From: Stutzerimonas kunmingensis
GTDB lineage: Bacteria > Pseudomonadota > Gammaproteobacteria > Pseudomonadales > Pseudomonadaceae
Length of the DNA: 64,000 bases
Assembly (NCBI RefSeq): GCF_021432085.1
Contig: NZ_CP090366.1
Span: 4,650,001-4,714,000, forward strand
Direction of reading: 5' to 3'
Notes under the pieces: generated by a model
Database searches by the model: none
Told to the model about the DNA's origin: nothing
Seen by the model: only the letters and a program-made list of their open reading frames with translations
In this document: positions 8,370-17,068 of the stretch, piece by piece
Layout: every line of letters starts with the position of its first letter
How positions within the stretch are numbered: position 1 is the first letter of the stretch
Position numbers and translations under genes: made by a program

Positions 8370-11246
8370 TTGCCCGCAAGACCCGCGATCGGTTGGCATT
8401 CAATCGCCTTTCTCGCTGCGTTTCTGTTGCTCGTCGCGCTTGGCTGGCAAGGCAAACGCACGCAGGAAGCGCTGTTACAAACCAATCGTTCGGTCAGCCA
8501 TAGCCTGGAGATCATCACTTCGGTCCAAGCAATTTTGTCTTCGTTGCAAGACATCGAAACCGGTTCGCGCGGTTTCATCCTCACTGGCGACCCTATCTAT
8601 CTCGAACCTTACGAGCGCGGCCTCAGGCAACTGGAGGGCAACCGGCGCAGCTTGCAGCGCCAGGTCGACGGGCGTCATTTTCCTGATCGGCGTTGGTTCC
8701 AGACCCTGGATACAACCATTGCTGACCGCCTCGAAGTAGCCGCCAGCAATATGCAAACCCGCCGTGAGGCCGGGCTGCAGGCTGCCGTAGAGCGTCTGCG
8801 CGGGGCCGGCGGGCACCTGTTGATGGACCGCCTGCGCGCATTGCTCAACGCCGTCGAGCAACACGAGCGCAGCCACCTGGCCGCCGCCAGCGAAGCCATC
8901 GCACGCACCACCCAACGCGCGCAGCAACTGGCACTGATCGGCACGCTGGTGGTGATCGGTCTGTTCCTGGCGGCCTTCTGGGCCTTGCAGCGGAATCTGC
9001 AGATTCGCCAACAGCTCACCCGCAGCGCCCAGGCCGGCGAGGCACGTCTCGGTGCCCTGTTACAGGCCATCCCGGACCATCTCTACGCAGTTGATGAGCG
9101 GCAGCAGGTATCCAGCATTTCGCGCGGCACACCGCGCCGCGCTCCGCCACCAGAAGCGATCGAACCCTTGCTCATCGAGCTGCTCAATCAGACCGACGAA
9201 GGCGCGCTGCGGCAGAAGACCTGGTGCGAGTTGCAGACCCAGCGCACTTTCGAGGTCCGCTTGATGCCCACCGGGCTGGGCGATCATCTGGCCATCGCGC
9301 GCGACGTCAGCGAACTGCAACGCAACCGCGACAGCCTGCACGACCAGCAGGTGTTCCTCCGCCGTGTGGTCGACACCGACGACAACCTGATCTTCGTTCG
9401 CGACGCCCAGGGCCGCTTCCTGCTCTGCAATTCGGCGCTCGCTGCCCTGTTGAACGCCCGCCCCCAGGATATTGAGCAGCGCCATCCCGATGATGTGCCG
9501 TCCGCGTTGCGACTGCAGCCCCTGCTGCTGGGTGACGAAGAGCTGGCCGAGCTGGCGGGAAGCAGCGGCGATTTGCGCAGCACCGAGGTTGCGCTGACCG
9601 ATGCCCATGGCACGGAACACTGGTTCCAGGTGGTCAAGCACCCGCTGCGGATCTCGGCACGTACTTGCCATGTAGTCACGGTGGCGGTGGACATCTCCCT
9701 GCGCCGACGCATGGAGCAGATGAAGACCGAATTCATCTCCACCGTTAGCCACGAGTTGCGCACGCCGCTGACCGCCATCCGCGGCGCCCTCGGCATGCTG
9801 ATCGGCGGAATTGCTGGCCATATCAACGACGACGCCCGCCCGTTGCTGGATATCGCGCACAAGAACAGCGAACGCCTGGTGCGCCTGATCAACGATATTC
9901 TTGACATCGAAAAGCTCGAAGCCGGGCGCCTGGCCTTCAATTTCGGCCTGCACGACGTGCATGTGCTGGTGCAGCAGGCGCTGTCAGACATCGAGCCGTA
10001 CGCCCGCGACTACGGTGTCAGCCTCGCATTGGTGAGCACCGACGAATCGCGGACGAGCGAGGCTATGGTCGACCCCGACCGATTCGCCCAGGTGATGGCT
10101 AACCTGCTCTCCAATGCGATCAAGCATTCTCCCGCCGGTGGCAGCGTAACGGTCGATCTACATCATCACGACAACGTGCTGGAACTCGGCGTGCAGGATC
10201 AGGGGCCGGGGATTCCCGAGGCTTTCCGTGGGCGCATCTTCGAGCGCTTCGCCCAGGCCGATTCCTCCGACGCCCGCCAGCGCGGCGGCACCGGGCTGGG
10301 ACTGGCAATCACCCGCTCGCTGGTGCAGCAGATGCACGGACAGATCGGTTTCGACTCCCAGGAAGGTCACGGCTCGCGCTTCTGGCTGCAGCTGCCGCTG
10401 GAGGAGCAACCAGCGACGCCGCTGCAGCGACCCACTACGCCGCCGGCCAGAGCAGCCCAGCCTGACAATGCTGCGTTGATCCTCATCCTCGAGCCGGACA
10501 CCCAGGCGGCCGAGCAGCTGGCCGCGGCGCTGCAGCAGCATGGCTACGCGACCTTGACCAGCGGCACCGCAGCCGAGGCACGCCGGCTGTTGCAGCAGTT
10601 CGACATCGAGGCACTGACCCTGAGCCCGGCGCTGGATGACGAAAACAGCGCGGCCTTCCTGCAGAGCCTGCGCAGCCAGCACAACTACCGCAACCTGCCG
10701 GTGCTGATCGTCAGCCTGCAGCCGCAGCGCCGCGATGATGACGACGGCACGCTGCGCGGCGGCGCGGTGGGCGTGATCGACTGGCTGCACAAACCGATCG
10801 ACCCCTCGCGGGTCATGGACGTGATCCGCGCCTGTCTGCAGCTCGGCGGGCACAAACCGCGCATCCTGCACGTCGAGGACGACGACGACCTGCGGGTGCT
10901 GCTGGCCAGGCAGATCGCCGCGCTCGATGTCGATCTTTCCGGCGCCGCGACGCTGCACGAAGCGCGCGAGCTGATCGCGGCACAGACCTTCGACCTGGCG
11001 ATCATCGACCTGATGCTGCCGGACGGCCAGGGCACCGAGCTGTTCGACCAGCTGGCGCAGAGCGTCCCACCGCCGCCGGTGATCATCTTTTCCGCGCTCG
11101 ACACCCCGATTCAGGACGACCGCCTGGCGCTGCGCCAACTGGTGAAATCCCGTCACGACGGCGATGAGCTGGCCAGGCTGATCCAGCACCTGCTGCAACA
11201 CTGGCCGCCGGGGCACACACACGAAACCGACGAGGCTCACCCATGA
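8370..11246 (+). CDS. CHASE3 hybrid sensor histidine kinase with two receivers
   Basis: Membrane hybrid kinase of 958 residues, translated from TTG at 8370 with GGAAGGAG six bases upstream. A helix at about 9-26, a CHASE3-like extracytoplasmic four-helix domain (about 30-165, with ETGSRGFILTGD) and a helix at about 187-206 form the sensor. PAS-like segments (about 213-440), HisKA with His461 in VSHELRTPLTA, and HATPase_c follow. Two receivers end the protein. The first (about 700-820) lacks the acceptor Asp, with Ser752 at its place. The second (about 830-945) is intact with Asp880 in AIIDLMLPDGQG. Its last four bases overlap the following receiver gene. It heads the operon that runs to the glycosyltransferase at 13876. 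Confidence 0.92.
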   Translation: MPARPAIGWHSIAFLAAFLLLVALGWQGKRTQEALLQTNRSVSHSLEIITSVQAILSSLQDIETGSRGFILTGDPIYLEPYERGLRQLEGNRRSLQRQVDGRHFPDRRWFQTLDTTIADRLEVAASNMQTRREAGLQAAVERLRGAGGHLLMDRLRALLNAVEQHERSHLAAASEAIARTTQRAQQLALIGTLVVIGLFLAAFWALQRNLQIRQQLTRSAQAGEARLGALLQAIPDHLYAVDERQQVSSISRGTPRRAPPPEAIEPLLIELLNQTDEGALRQKTWCELQTQRTFEVRLMPTGLGDHLAIARDVSELQRNRDSLHDQQVFLRRVVDTDDNLIFVRDAQGRFLLCNSALAALLNARPQDIEQRHPDDVPSALRLQPLLLGDEELAELAGSSGDLRSTEVALTDAHGTEHWFQVVKHPLRISARTCHVVTVAVDISLRRRMEQMKTEFISTVSHELRTPLTAIRGALGMLIGGIAGHINDDARPLLDIAHKNSERLVRLINDILDIEKLEAGRLAFNFGLHDVHVLVQQALSDIEPYARDYGVSLALVSTDESRTSEAMVDPDRFAQVMANLLSNAIKHSPAGGSVTVDLHHHDNVLELGVQDQGPGIPEAFRGRIFERFAQADSSDARQRGGTGLGLAITRSLVQQMHGQIGFDSQEGHGSRFWLQLPLEEQPATPLQRPTTPPARAAQPDNAALILILEPDTQAAEQLAAALQQHGYATLTSGTAAEARRLLQQFDIEALTLSPALDDENSAAFLQSLRSQHNYRNLPVLIVSLQPQRRDDDDGTLRGGAVGVIDWLHKPIDPSRVMDVIRACLQLGGHKPRILHVEDDDDLRVLLARQIAALDVDLSGAATLHEARELIAAQTFDLAIIDLMLPDGQGTELFDQLAQSVPPPPVIIFSALDTPIQDDRLALRQLVKSRHDGDELARLIQHLLQHWPPGHTHETDEAHP

Positions 11247-11632
11247 GCGAATCCGCCAGCAAACGCATTCTCATGGTGGAAGACGAAGAAGACATCGCCT
11301 TTCTCATCCGCTACATGCTCGAACGTCACGGCTTCGTGGTCGACCACGCCGCCGATGGGCGGCAGACATTGGAGTACTTCGCCCAGAGCGAGCCGCCGGA
11401 CCTGACGCTGATGGACATCATGCTGCCCTACCATGATGGTCTGGAACTCATCGAACGGCTGCGGGCGCAACCCGGCTGGGACAGCGTGCCGGTGCTGATG
11501 CTGACGGCCAAGGCCCGTGAAGTGGACATCGTCCGAGCGCTGGAACTGGGCGCCGACGACTACGTGACCAAACCCTTCCAGCCGGAGGAACTGCTGGCGC
11601 GTATCCGTCGCCTGCTGAGGGGCCGCCGATGA
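11243..11632 (+). CDS. Single-domain response regulator
   Basis: A receiver of 129 residues, starting within an ATGA overlap with the hybrid kinase and ending within an ATGA overlap with the next gene. It shows VEDEEDIAF, the Asp acceptor in LTLMDIMLPYHDG, Thr in LMLTAK, and Lys in YVTKPFQPEELLARI, closer to OmpR/PhoB receivers than to the other two lone receivers here. It has no DNA-binding domain. I infer that it carries the signal from the CHASE3 kinase to the glycan machinery, perhaps through the HEAT-repeat protein or the glycosyltransferase by direct contact. Confidence 0.92.
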   Translation: MSESASKRILMVEDEEDIAFLIRYMLERHGFVVDHAADGRQTLEYFAQSEPPDLTLMDIMLPYHDGLELIERLRAQPGWDSVPVLMLTAKAREVDIVRALELGADDYVTKPFQPEELLARIRRLLRGRR

Positions 11633-12765
11633 AGCGAGCGGTAATGCTGCTTGCCCTGGCGCTGCCTTGCGGTGCGGCGCTGGCGGACGTCACCACCGCC
11701 GAGCGGCAGGTCCAGGCGCAACAACTGGACGCGGCCGAAGCCACACTTCGTGCGCATCTGGCTGGGCAGCCGGAGGACACCGCGGCGCAGTTCCTGCTCG
11801 CCCGTGTATTGAGCTGGCAAGGCCGCCCTGAACAGGCGCTGCCGATCTATCGCCGCCTGCTGCAGCAACAGCCGGACAACGCCGACTATCTGCTCGGCGA
11901 GGGCCAGGCGCTACTCTGGGCTGGTCATCCGCAACGGGCGCTGGAATCGCTCGAGCGCGCCGCCCAGCTCGCCCCGGACTATGCCGAGGTGCAGCAGGTG
12001 ATCCAGCAGGCCCGTGCTGCGCTGACCGTGCCCAGCACCGCAGCGGCGCCCGTGCCGGTGGTCGACGCCGCGACCAGGCGACGCCACGAACTGGAAATAT
12101 CCGCTCGCCAGGACTGGCTCGACAGCGGTTTTGACAACTGGCGCAGCCAGCGCCTGGACTACGCCTCGACGAAACCGGAGAGTCTCGGCTGGTATGGCGC
12201 GCTGACACGCGAGCAACGCTTCGGCGAGTGGGACGAAGGCGTCGAAGCCGGCGCCGTCATTGCGCTGGACGAGAACTGGACCCTGCAACCGGAGGTCGGC
12301 TACCAGCCGTCGCCCTATTTCCTTCCCGAGTGGCATGCCGATCTGCGCCTGCAGCGGCGGCTACCGGGCGGCTACCTCGGCGCCGTCAGTGTCCGTCGCA
12401 CCGAATACGAGACGACCCGGGTCGACCGCCTGGCGCTGAGCGCCGAGCGCTACTGGAATGCCTGGCGCGCCGGCTACACGCTGAACGTCACCGATGTCGC
12501 CAATGCCGGCACGCCGATCGGTCATGACCTGGCGCTGGACTACTACTACCAGGGCCTGAGCTACGCCGGCCTGCGCCTGACCGTCGGCGAGGAAGAAGCG
12601 GTGGAGGAACAGCAGCTGATCACCAGCGACGTGCGCGCCATCAGCCTGCAAGGTCGCCACTGGTTCGACAGCCGCTGGGCGCTGAGCTGGGAAATCGGCC
12701 ATCACCAGCAGGGCAGCTACTACGACCGGCAATGGCTGCAGCTCGGCCTGCGTCATGCTTTCTGA
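11629..12765 (+). CDS. TPR/YaiO-family outer-membrane beta-barrel protein
   Basis: Exported protein of 378 residues. A clear signal peptide ends at ALADV (about residue 20). TPR-like helical repeats occupy about 22-125 (ALPIYRRLLQQQPDN, ALESLERAAQLAPDY). The C-terminal two thirds alternate hydrophobic and polar residues with many Tyr and Trp, ending LQLGLRHAF with the terminal Phe typical of outer-membrane barrels. This layout fits the YaiO family. In other glycan exporters, such as PgaA and NfrA, a TPR plus barrel protein forms the outer-membrane exit, and I infer that role here. It overlaps both neighbours (4 and 11 bases), so it is translationally coupled to the receiver and the HEAT protein. 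Confidence 0.85.
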   Translation: MKRAVMLLALALPCGAALADVTTAERQVQAQQLDAAEATLRAHLAGQPEDTAAQFLLARVLSWQGRPEQALPIYRRLLQQQPDNADYLLGEGQALLWAGHPQRALESLERAAQLAPDYAEVQQVIQQARAALTVPSTAAAPVPVVDAATRRRHELEISARQDWLDSGFDNWRSQRLDYASTKPESLGWYGALTREQRFGEWDEGVEAGAVIALDENWTLQPEVGYQPSPYFLPEWHADLRLQRRLPGGYLGAVSVRRTEYETTRVDRLALSAERYWNAWRAGYTLNVTDVANAGTPIGHDLALDYYYQGLSYAGLRLTVGEEEAVEEQQLITSDVRAISLQGRHWFDSRWALSWEIGHHQQGSYYDRQWLQLGLRHAF

Positions 12766-13879
12766 ATGGCTGGCGCGCTGCCCCCGCTGGCTGTGCGAAA
12801 CACCGGCGAACGCCTGGGCGCAGCTCTGGCCGGAAGACCGCATGCTGCAACTGGCGCTGTACTGCGCCCTCGGCCTCGGCACACTGACCGTGCTGGTGTT
12901 GCTGCAGGTGCTTCTGCTCGGTGAGGTATCACGCCGGCGCACCGTACGCCGGCAGCAGTTCAACGAACAGTGGCGGCCCTTCTTCGCCCTCTGCAGCTTG
13001 AGCGACGAACTCCCGCCCAGCCATGCACCGCTGCCGAGGCGGCGGCAGCTGTGGTTCCTGCTGCAGTGGAACCGCACCCAGCTGCAGCTGCGCGGCGCCG
13101 CCCGCGAGCGCATGAACCGCGCCCTGATCGCCCTGGGCATGGACCGCCAGGCCCTGAACCTGCTGCGCGGGCGGGTGCGCAGCAAGCTGATCGGCCTGAC
13201 CTGCCTGCGCCATCTGGCTGAACCGACACACTGGGACGCAGTACAGTCGCTCTTGCTCAGCCGCAACTCCATCGTCGCCCTCTCCGCCGCCCAGACCCTG
13301 GTGGCGATGGACGCCAGCAAAGCCATGGAGCTGATCCTGCCGGCGGCGGTGAATCGCCCCGACTGGGCCCTGCCGCGGCTGATCAGCCTCTGCCAGCAGG
13401 CTGGCGAACAGGCCGTGACCACGCCGCTGCTGATCGTGCTGTCCTCCTCGGAAGATCCGCGTCGCGAGCGTCTGGTACCGCTGCTCGTGCAGGGCGATCC
13501 CCGCCACGCCGCGCCCTGGGCCCGCGCCCGGCTGGACGAAGGCGCACCGGCAGAATATCTGCAGGTAGCGCTGCGCTGCCTGTGCGAACTCGGCGACCCG
13601 CGCGACCGCCACCGCCTGCTACGCGCCCTGCAGCACGAACAGGACACCGTGCGTCTGGCTGCGCTGCAGGCACTGCACAAACAGGCACGCCGCGAAGACA
13701 GCGAACTGTTCCTGCCGCTGCTATCGGACAGCAGCTGGTGGGTGCGCCAGGCGGCGGCCGACAGCCTGGCGGCGATGCCGGGCGCAACGCTGGAGGGGCT
13801 GCAGCATATGCTTGAACAGGTTCGTGATCGTTACGGCAGGGACGCCCTGCGCCGCGCCATCGCGGAGGTGCGCCGGTGA
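12755..13879 (+). CDS. Membrane-anchored HEAT-repeat protein
   Basis: A protein of 374 residues. One strong membrane helix lies near the N-terminus (about 29-53, ALYCALGLGTLTVLVLLQVL). The remainder is Leu/Ala/Arg-rich helical repeats of HEAT or PBS-lyase type, for example the segments near VRLAALQALHKQ and WWVRQAAADSLAAM in the last third. Such repeats usually scaffold protein contacts, so it may bridge the receiver or c-di-GMP signal and the glycosyltransferase. It overlaps the barrel gene by 11 bases and the glycosyltransferase by 4. No enzymatic motif is seen. Confidence 0.85.
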   Translation: MLSEWLARCPRWLCETPANAWAQLWPEDRMLQLALYCALGLGTLTVLVLLQVLLLGEVSRRRTVRRQQFNEQWRPFFALCSLSDELPPSHAPLPRRRQLWFLLQWNRTQLQLRGAARERMNRALIALGMDRQALNLLRGRVRSKLIGLTCLRHLAEPTHWDAVQSLLLSRNSIVALSAAQTLVAMDASKAMELILPAAVNRPDWALPRLISLCQQAGEQAVTTPLLIVLSSSEDPRRERLVPLLVQGDPRHAAPWARARLDEGAPAEYLQVALRCLCELGDPRDRHRLLRALQHEQDTVRLAALQALHKQARREDSELFLPLLSDSSWWVRQAAADSLAAMPGATLEGLQHMLEQVRDRYGRDALRRAIAEVRR

Positions 13880-15279
13880 CCGATACCTGGCTGTGGTGGT
13901 TGCAGGTCGCATTCATCCTCTATTTCCTGCTGCTCAACGGCATGTACCTGCTGCTCAACATGCTGTCGATGGCAAGCCTCATGGGCTACATCCGGCAACG
14001 GGCGGAAACCGGCGAATTGGCGCCCTACCTGGGGGTTGAACCGCCAGTCTCGGTGCTCATGCCGGCGTTCAACGAGGAAGCGACCATCCGCACCTCGGTG
14101 CGCTCGATGCTGCAGCTGCAGTATCCCGAGTTCGAGATCGTGGTGATCAACGACGGTTCGAAGGACAACACCCTCGCCGTGCTGATCGAGGAATTCGACC
14201 TGGTGCCGCACCCCGAGCCGCTGCGCCAGGCCGTGGCCCACCAACCGGTGCAGGCCATCTATCGTTCGCGGCGCTACGCCAATCTGCGGGTGGTGGACAA
14301 GGCCAACGGCGGCAAGGCCGATGCGCTGAATGCCGGTATCAACGCGGCACGCTATGGACTGTTCTGCGGCGTCGACGCCGACTCGATCCTGCAGCGCGAC
14401 AGCCTGTTGCGCGTGGTGCAGCCCTTCCTCGAAGACGAGCGCACCATCGCCGCCGGCGGCACCGTGCGCATCGCCAATGGCTCGCAGGTGCGCGGCGGCT
14501 TTCTTATCCAGGCCGGATTGCCACGCAACTGGCTGGCGCGCTTCCAGATCGTCGAATACCTGCGTGCGTTTCTCTTCGGCCGTCTCGGCTGGTCGCCGCT
14601 CAACGCCGTGCTGATCATCTCCGGCGCCTTTGGCCTGTTCGACCGCGAACGGGTGATGGCGGTCGGCGGCTATCGCACCGATACCGTTGGCGAGGACATG
14701 GAGCTGGTGGTGCGGCTGCACCGTTATCACCGCGAGAAGCGCATCCCCTACCGCATCCGCTACCTGCCGGACCCGATCTGCTGGACCGAATGCCCGGAAG
14801 ATCTCGGCACCCTCGGCCGTCAGCGCAGCCGCTGGCAGCGCGGCCTGGCCGAAAGCCTCGGCCGTCATGCGCGGCTGGCTTTCAGCCTGCGTGGCGGCAC
14901 GCCGGGCTGGCTGGCCTGGCCGTTCATGGCGCTGTTCGAATGGATCGGCCCGCTGATCGAGCTGGTCGGCTACGGCTTCATGCTCGCCGGCTTCGCCTTC
15001 GGTGCGGTGTCCTACGCGGCGCTGGCGGCCTTCCTGCTGGTGGCGATCGGCATGGGCATCCTGCTGTCGGTCAACGGCCTGCTGCTGGAAACCATGTCCT
15101 TCCGCGTCTACAGCCGTCGACGCGACATGCTGCAGCTATTCCTGATGGCCGTGCTGGAGAACTTCGGCTACCGCCAGCTGAACACCGTCTGGCGCTGTCG
15201 TGGCCTCTGGCAATGGTTCTCGCGACGCAAGCACCACTGGGGCGCGATGCGCCGCAGCGGGCAGTGGGGGCAAAGCTAG
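13876..15279 (+). CDS. Processive family-2 glycosyltransferase (PgaC/BcsA-like)
   Basis: Inner-membrane glycan synthase of 467 residues, with a GTG start inside the end of the HEAT gene. An N-terminal helix (about 8-33) is followed by a GT-A domain with Asp93 in VINDGSKD, the metal-binding Asp167/Asp169 pair in GVDADS, the catalytic Glu273-Asp274 and Gln316-Arg319-Trp320 (QxxRW), the full signature of processive GT2 enzymes. Several membrane helices occupy about 350-425. There is no PilZ domain, so any c-di-GMP control must act elsewhere. The sugar is unknown; the family includes poly-N-acetylglucosamine and other beta-glycan synthases. It is the last gene of the operon; REP-like hairpins follow. 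Confidence 0.92.
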   Translation: MTDTWLWWLQVAFILYFLLLNGMYLLLNMLSMASLMGYIRQRAETGELAPYLGVEPPVSVLMPAFNEEATIRTSVRSMLQLQYPEFEIVVINDGSKDNTLAVLIEEFDLVPHPEPLRQAVAHQPVQAIYRSRRYANLRVVDKANGGKADALNAGINAARYGLFCGVDADSILQRDSLLRVVQPFLEDERTIAAGGTVRIANGSQVRGGFLIQAGLPRNWLARFQIVEYLRAFLFGRLGWSPLNAVLIISGAFGLFDRERVMAVGGYRTDTVGEDMELVVRLHRYHREKRIPYRIRYLPDPICWTECPEDLGTLGRQRSRWQRGLAESLGRHARLAFSLRGGTPGWLAWPFMALFEWIGPLIELVGYGFMLAGFAFGAVSYAALAAFLLVAIGMGILLSVNGLLLETMSFRVYSRRRDMLQLFLMAVLENFGYRQLNTVWRCRGLWQWFSRRKHHWGAMRRSGQWGQS

Positions 15280-15305
15280 CTGAACGCTCAAAAAACCAAA
15301 TCGGA

Positions 15306-15371
15306 GGGTGGATCACGCTTCATCGATCCACTGGCTGTGCAACAAGGTGGATGTAAAAGGCGACATCCACC
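15306..15371. repeat. Tandem REP-like hairpins
   Basis: Two adjacent palindromes lie between the convergent glycosyltransferase and kauB genes. Positions 15308-15314 pair with 15325-15331 (GTGGATC/GATCCAC), and 15346-15354 pair with 15363-15371 (GGTGGATGT/ACATCCACC). Such gene-end palindromes are common in pseudomonads and may also stabilise or end transcripts. Confidence 0.6.
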
Positions 15372-15383
15372 CTACGGATGCCG

Positions 15384-16877
15384 TCAGAGCTGAATCCAGG
15401 TCGCCTTGAGCTCGGTGTACTTGTCGAAGGCATGCAGCGACTTGTCACGACCGTTGCCGGACTGCTTGAAGCCGCCAAACGGCGCGGTCATGTCGCCGCC
15501 GTCGTACTGATTGACCCACACGCTGCCGGCGCGCAGCGCCCGCGCGGTGCGGTGTGCCTTGGACAGGTCGGCGGTCCACACCGCCGCGGCCAGGCCATAG
15601 GGCGTGTCGTTGGCAATCGCGATCGCTTCCTCGGCGCTGTCGAAGGTGATCACCGACAGCACCGGACCGAAAATTTCCTCCTGCGCGATCTTCATCGCAT
15701 TGTCGACGCCATCGAAGATGGTCGGCTCGACATACAGTCCGCCAGTCTCCTCAAGCGTGCGCTGGCCGCCGATCAGCACCTGCGCGCCGGCCTCACGCCC
15801 GGCGTCGATGTAGCCAAGCACGGTGTTGAGCTGCTGGGTGTCCACCAGCGCGCCAACGTTGGTCGCCGGATCCAGCGGATTGCCCGGCTTCCAGCCCTTG
15901 AGCGCCTCGACCACCATGGGCAGGAAGCGCTCCCTGATCGAACGCTCCACCAGCAGCCGCGAGCCGGCAGTGCAGACCTCGCCCTGGTTGAAGGCAATGG
16001 CGCCGGCCGCGGCTTGCGCTGCCGCCTGCAGGTCGGGCGCGTCGGCGAAGACGATGTTCGGGCTCTTGCCTCCGGCTTCCAGCCAGACGCGCTTCATGTT
16101 CGATTCGCCGGCATAGATCATCAGCTGCTTGGCCACCCGGGTGGAGCCGGTAAAGACCAAGGTATCGACGTCCATGTGCAGCGCCAGCGCCTTGCCGACG
16201 GTGTGGCCGTAGCCCGGCAAGACGTTGAGCACGCCGGCCGGAATGCCGGCGTCGATCGCCAGCTGGGCGATGCGGATGGCGGTCAGCGGCGACTTCTCGG
16301 ACGGCTTGAGCACCACCGAATTGCCGGTGGCCAGCGCCGGGCCGAGCTTCCAGCAGGCCATCATCAGCGGGAAATTCCACGGCACGATGGCCGCCACCAC
16401 GCCGACCGGCTCGCGGGTGACCAGGCCCAGCTGGTCATGGGGCGTGGCCGCCACTTCGTCGTAGATCTTGTCTATCGCCTCGCCGCTCCAGCGCAGCGCC
16501 CGCGCGGCGCCTGGGATGTCCACCGTCAGCGAGTCGCCGATCGGCTTGCCCATGTCGAGGGTTTCCAGCAGGGCCAGTTCTTCGCGGTTGGCTTCCAGCA
16601 GGTCGGCGAAGCGGATCATCACCGCCTTGCGCTTGGCCGGTGCCAGGCGCGCCCAGCTGCCGGCATCGAATGCGGCACGGGCACTGGCCACCGCCCGCTC
16701 GGCGTCGGCCTGGTCGCAGCTGGCGACCTGCGCCAGCACCCGCCCGTCCACCGGACTGATGCAGTCGAACTGGCCGCCGTCCGCCGCGGCGCAATACTCA
16801 CCCTGGATAAAGGCACGACCTTCGATGTGCAGGTCGCGGGCACGCTGTTGCCAGTCGGCGAGGGTCAGGGTGGGCAT
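15384..16877 (-). CDS. kauB: NAD(P)-dependent aldehyde dehydrogenase KauB
   Basis: Aldehyde dehydrogenase of 497 residues, the same length as P. aeruginosa KauB and very close to it as I recall that sequence. KauB oxidises 4-guanidinobutyraldehyde and related amino-aldehydes in arginine and polyamine breakdown. Visible motifs are the substrate and cofactor tunnel VPWNFPL, the cofactor loop FTGSTRVAKQ, the general base Glu in LEAGGKSP, the catalytic Cys in NQGEVCTAGSR, and the C-terminal PFGGFKQSGNGRDKS. It diverges from an omega-amino-acid aminotransferase across a 191-base gap, so the two likely act in sequence: the transaminase makes the aldehyde and this enzyme oxidises it. Other PuuC-like substrates are possible. 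Confidence 0.93.
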   Translation of the reverse strand: MPTLTLADWQQRARDLHIEGRAFIQGEYCAAADGGQFDCISPVDGRVLAQVASCDQADAERAVASARAAFDAGSWARLAPAKRKAVMIRFADLLEANREELALLETLDMGKPIGDSLTVDIPGAARALRWSGEAIDKIYDEVAATPHDQLGLVTREPVGVVAAIVPWNFPLMMACWKLGPALATGNSVVLKPSEKSPLTAIRIAQLAIDAGIPAGVLNVLPGYGHTVGKALALHMDVDTLVFTGSTRVAKQLMIYAGESNMKRVWLEAGGKSPNIVFADAPDLQAAAQAAAGAIAFNQGEVCTAGSRLLVERSIRERFLPMVVEALKGWKPGNPLDPATNVGALVDTQQLNTVLGYIDAGREAGAQVLIGGQRTLEETGGLYVEPTIFDGVDNAMKIAQEEIFGPVLSVITFDSAEEAIAIANDTPYGLAAAVWTADLSKAHRTARALRAGSVWVNQYDGGDMTAPFGGFKQSGNGRDKSLHAFDKYTELKATWIQL

Positions 16878-17068
16878 GGTGCATCCTCTCTAGTCAGGTC
16901 TTCGGGCTGTGGAAAAGGCACCCTAAACCAGCGGTGCGGACCCTATCAATATTTTTTACGAACGGCCGGTCAATCGCCTTGTTTTGTTCGTTTTATTAAA
17001 CATAGACTCGATGAAAACCCTGCGGCTCGCCGTCGCAGCATAGTCGCTCGCCACCCGGAGCCAGCCCC
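16878..17068. promoter_or_regulatory. Divergent promoter region, kauB/aminotransferase
   Basis: AT-rich for this genome. An ACGAAC at 16958-16963 faces GTTCGT at 16986-16991 within a T-rich stretch. This could be a pair of regulator half-sites serving both genes, but no local regulator gene is present and the call is inference. Confidence 0.3.
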
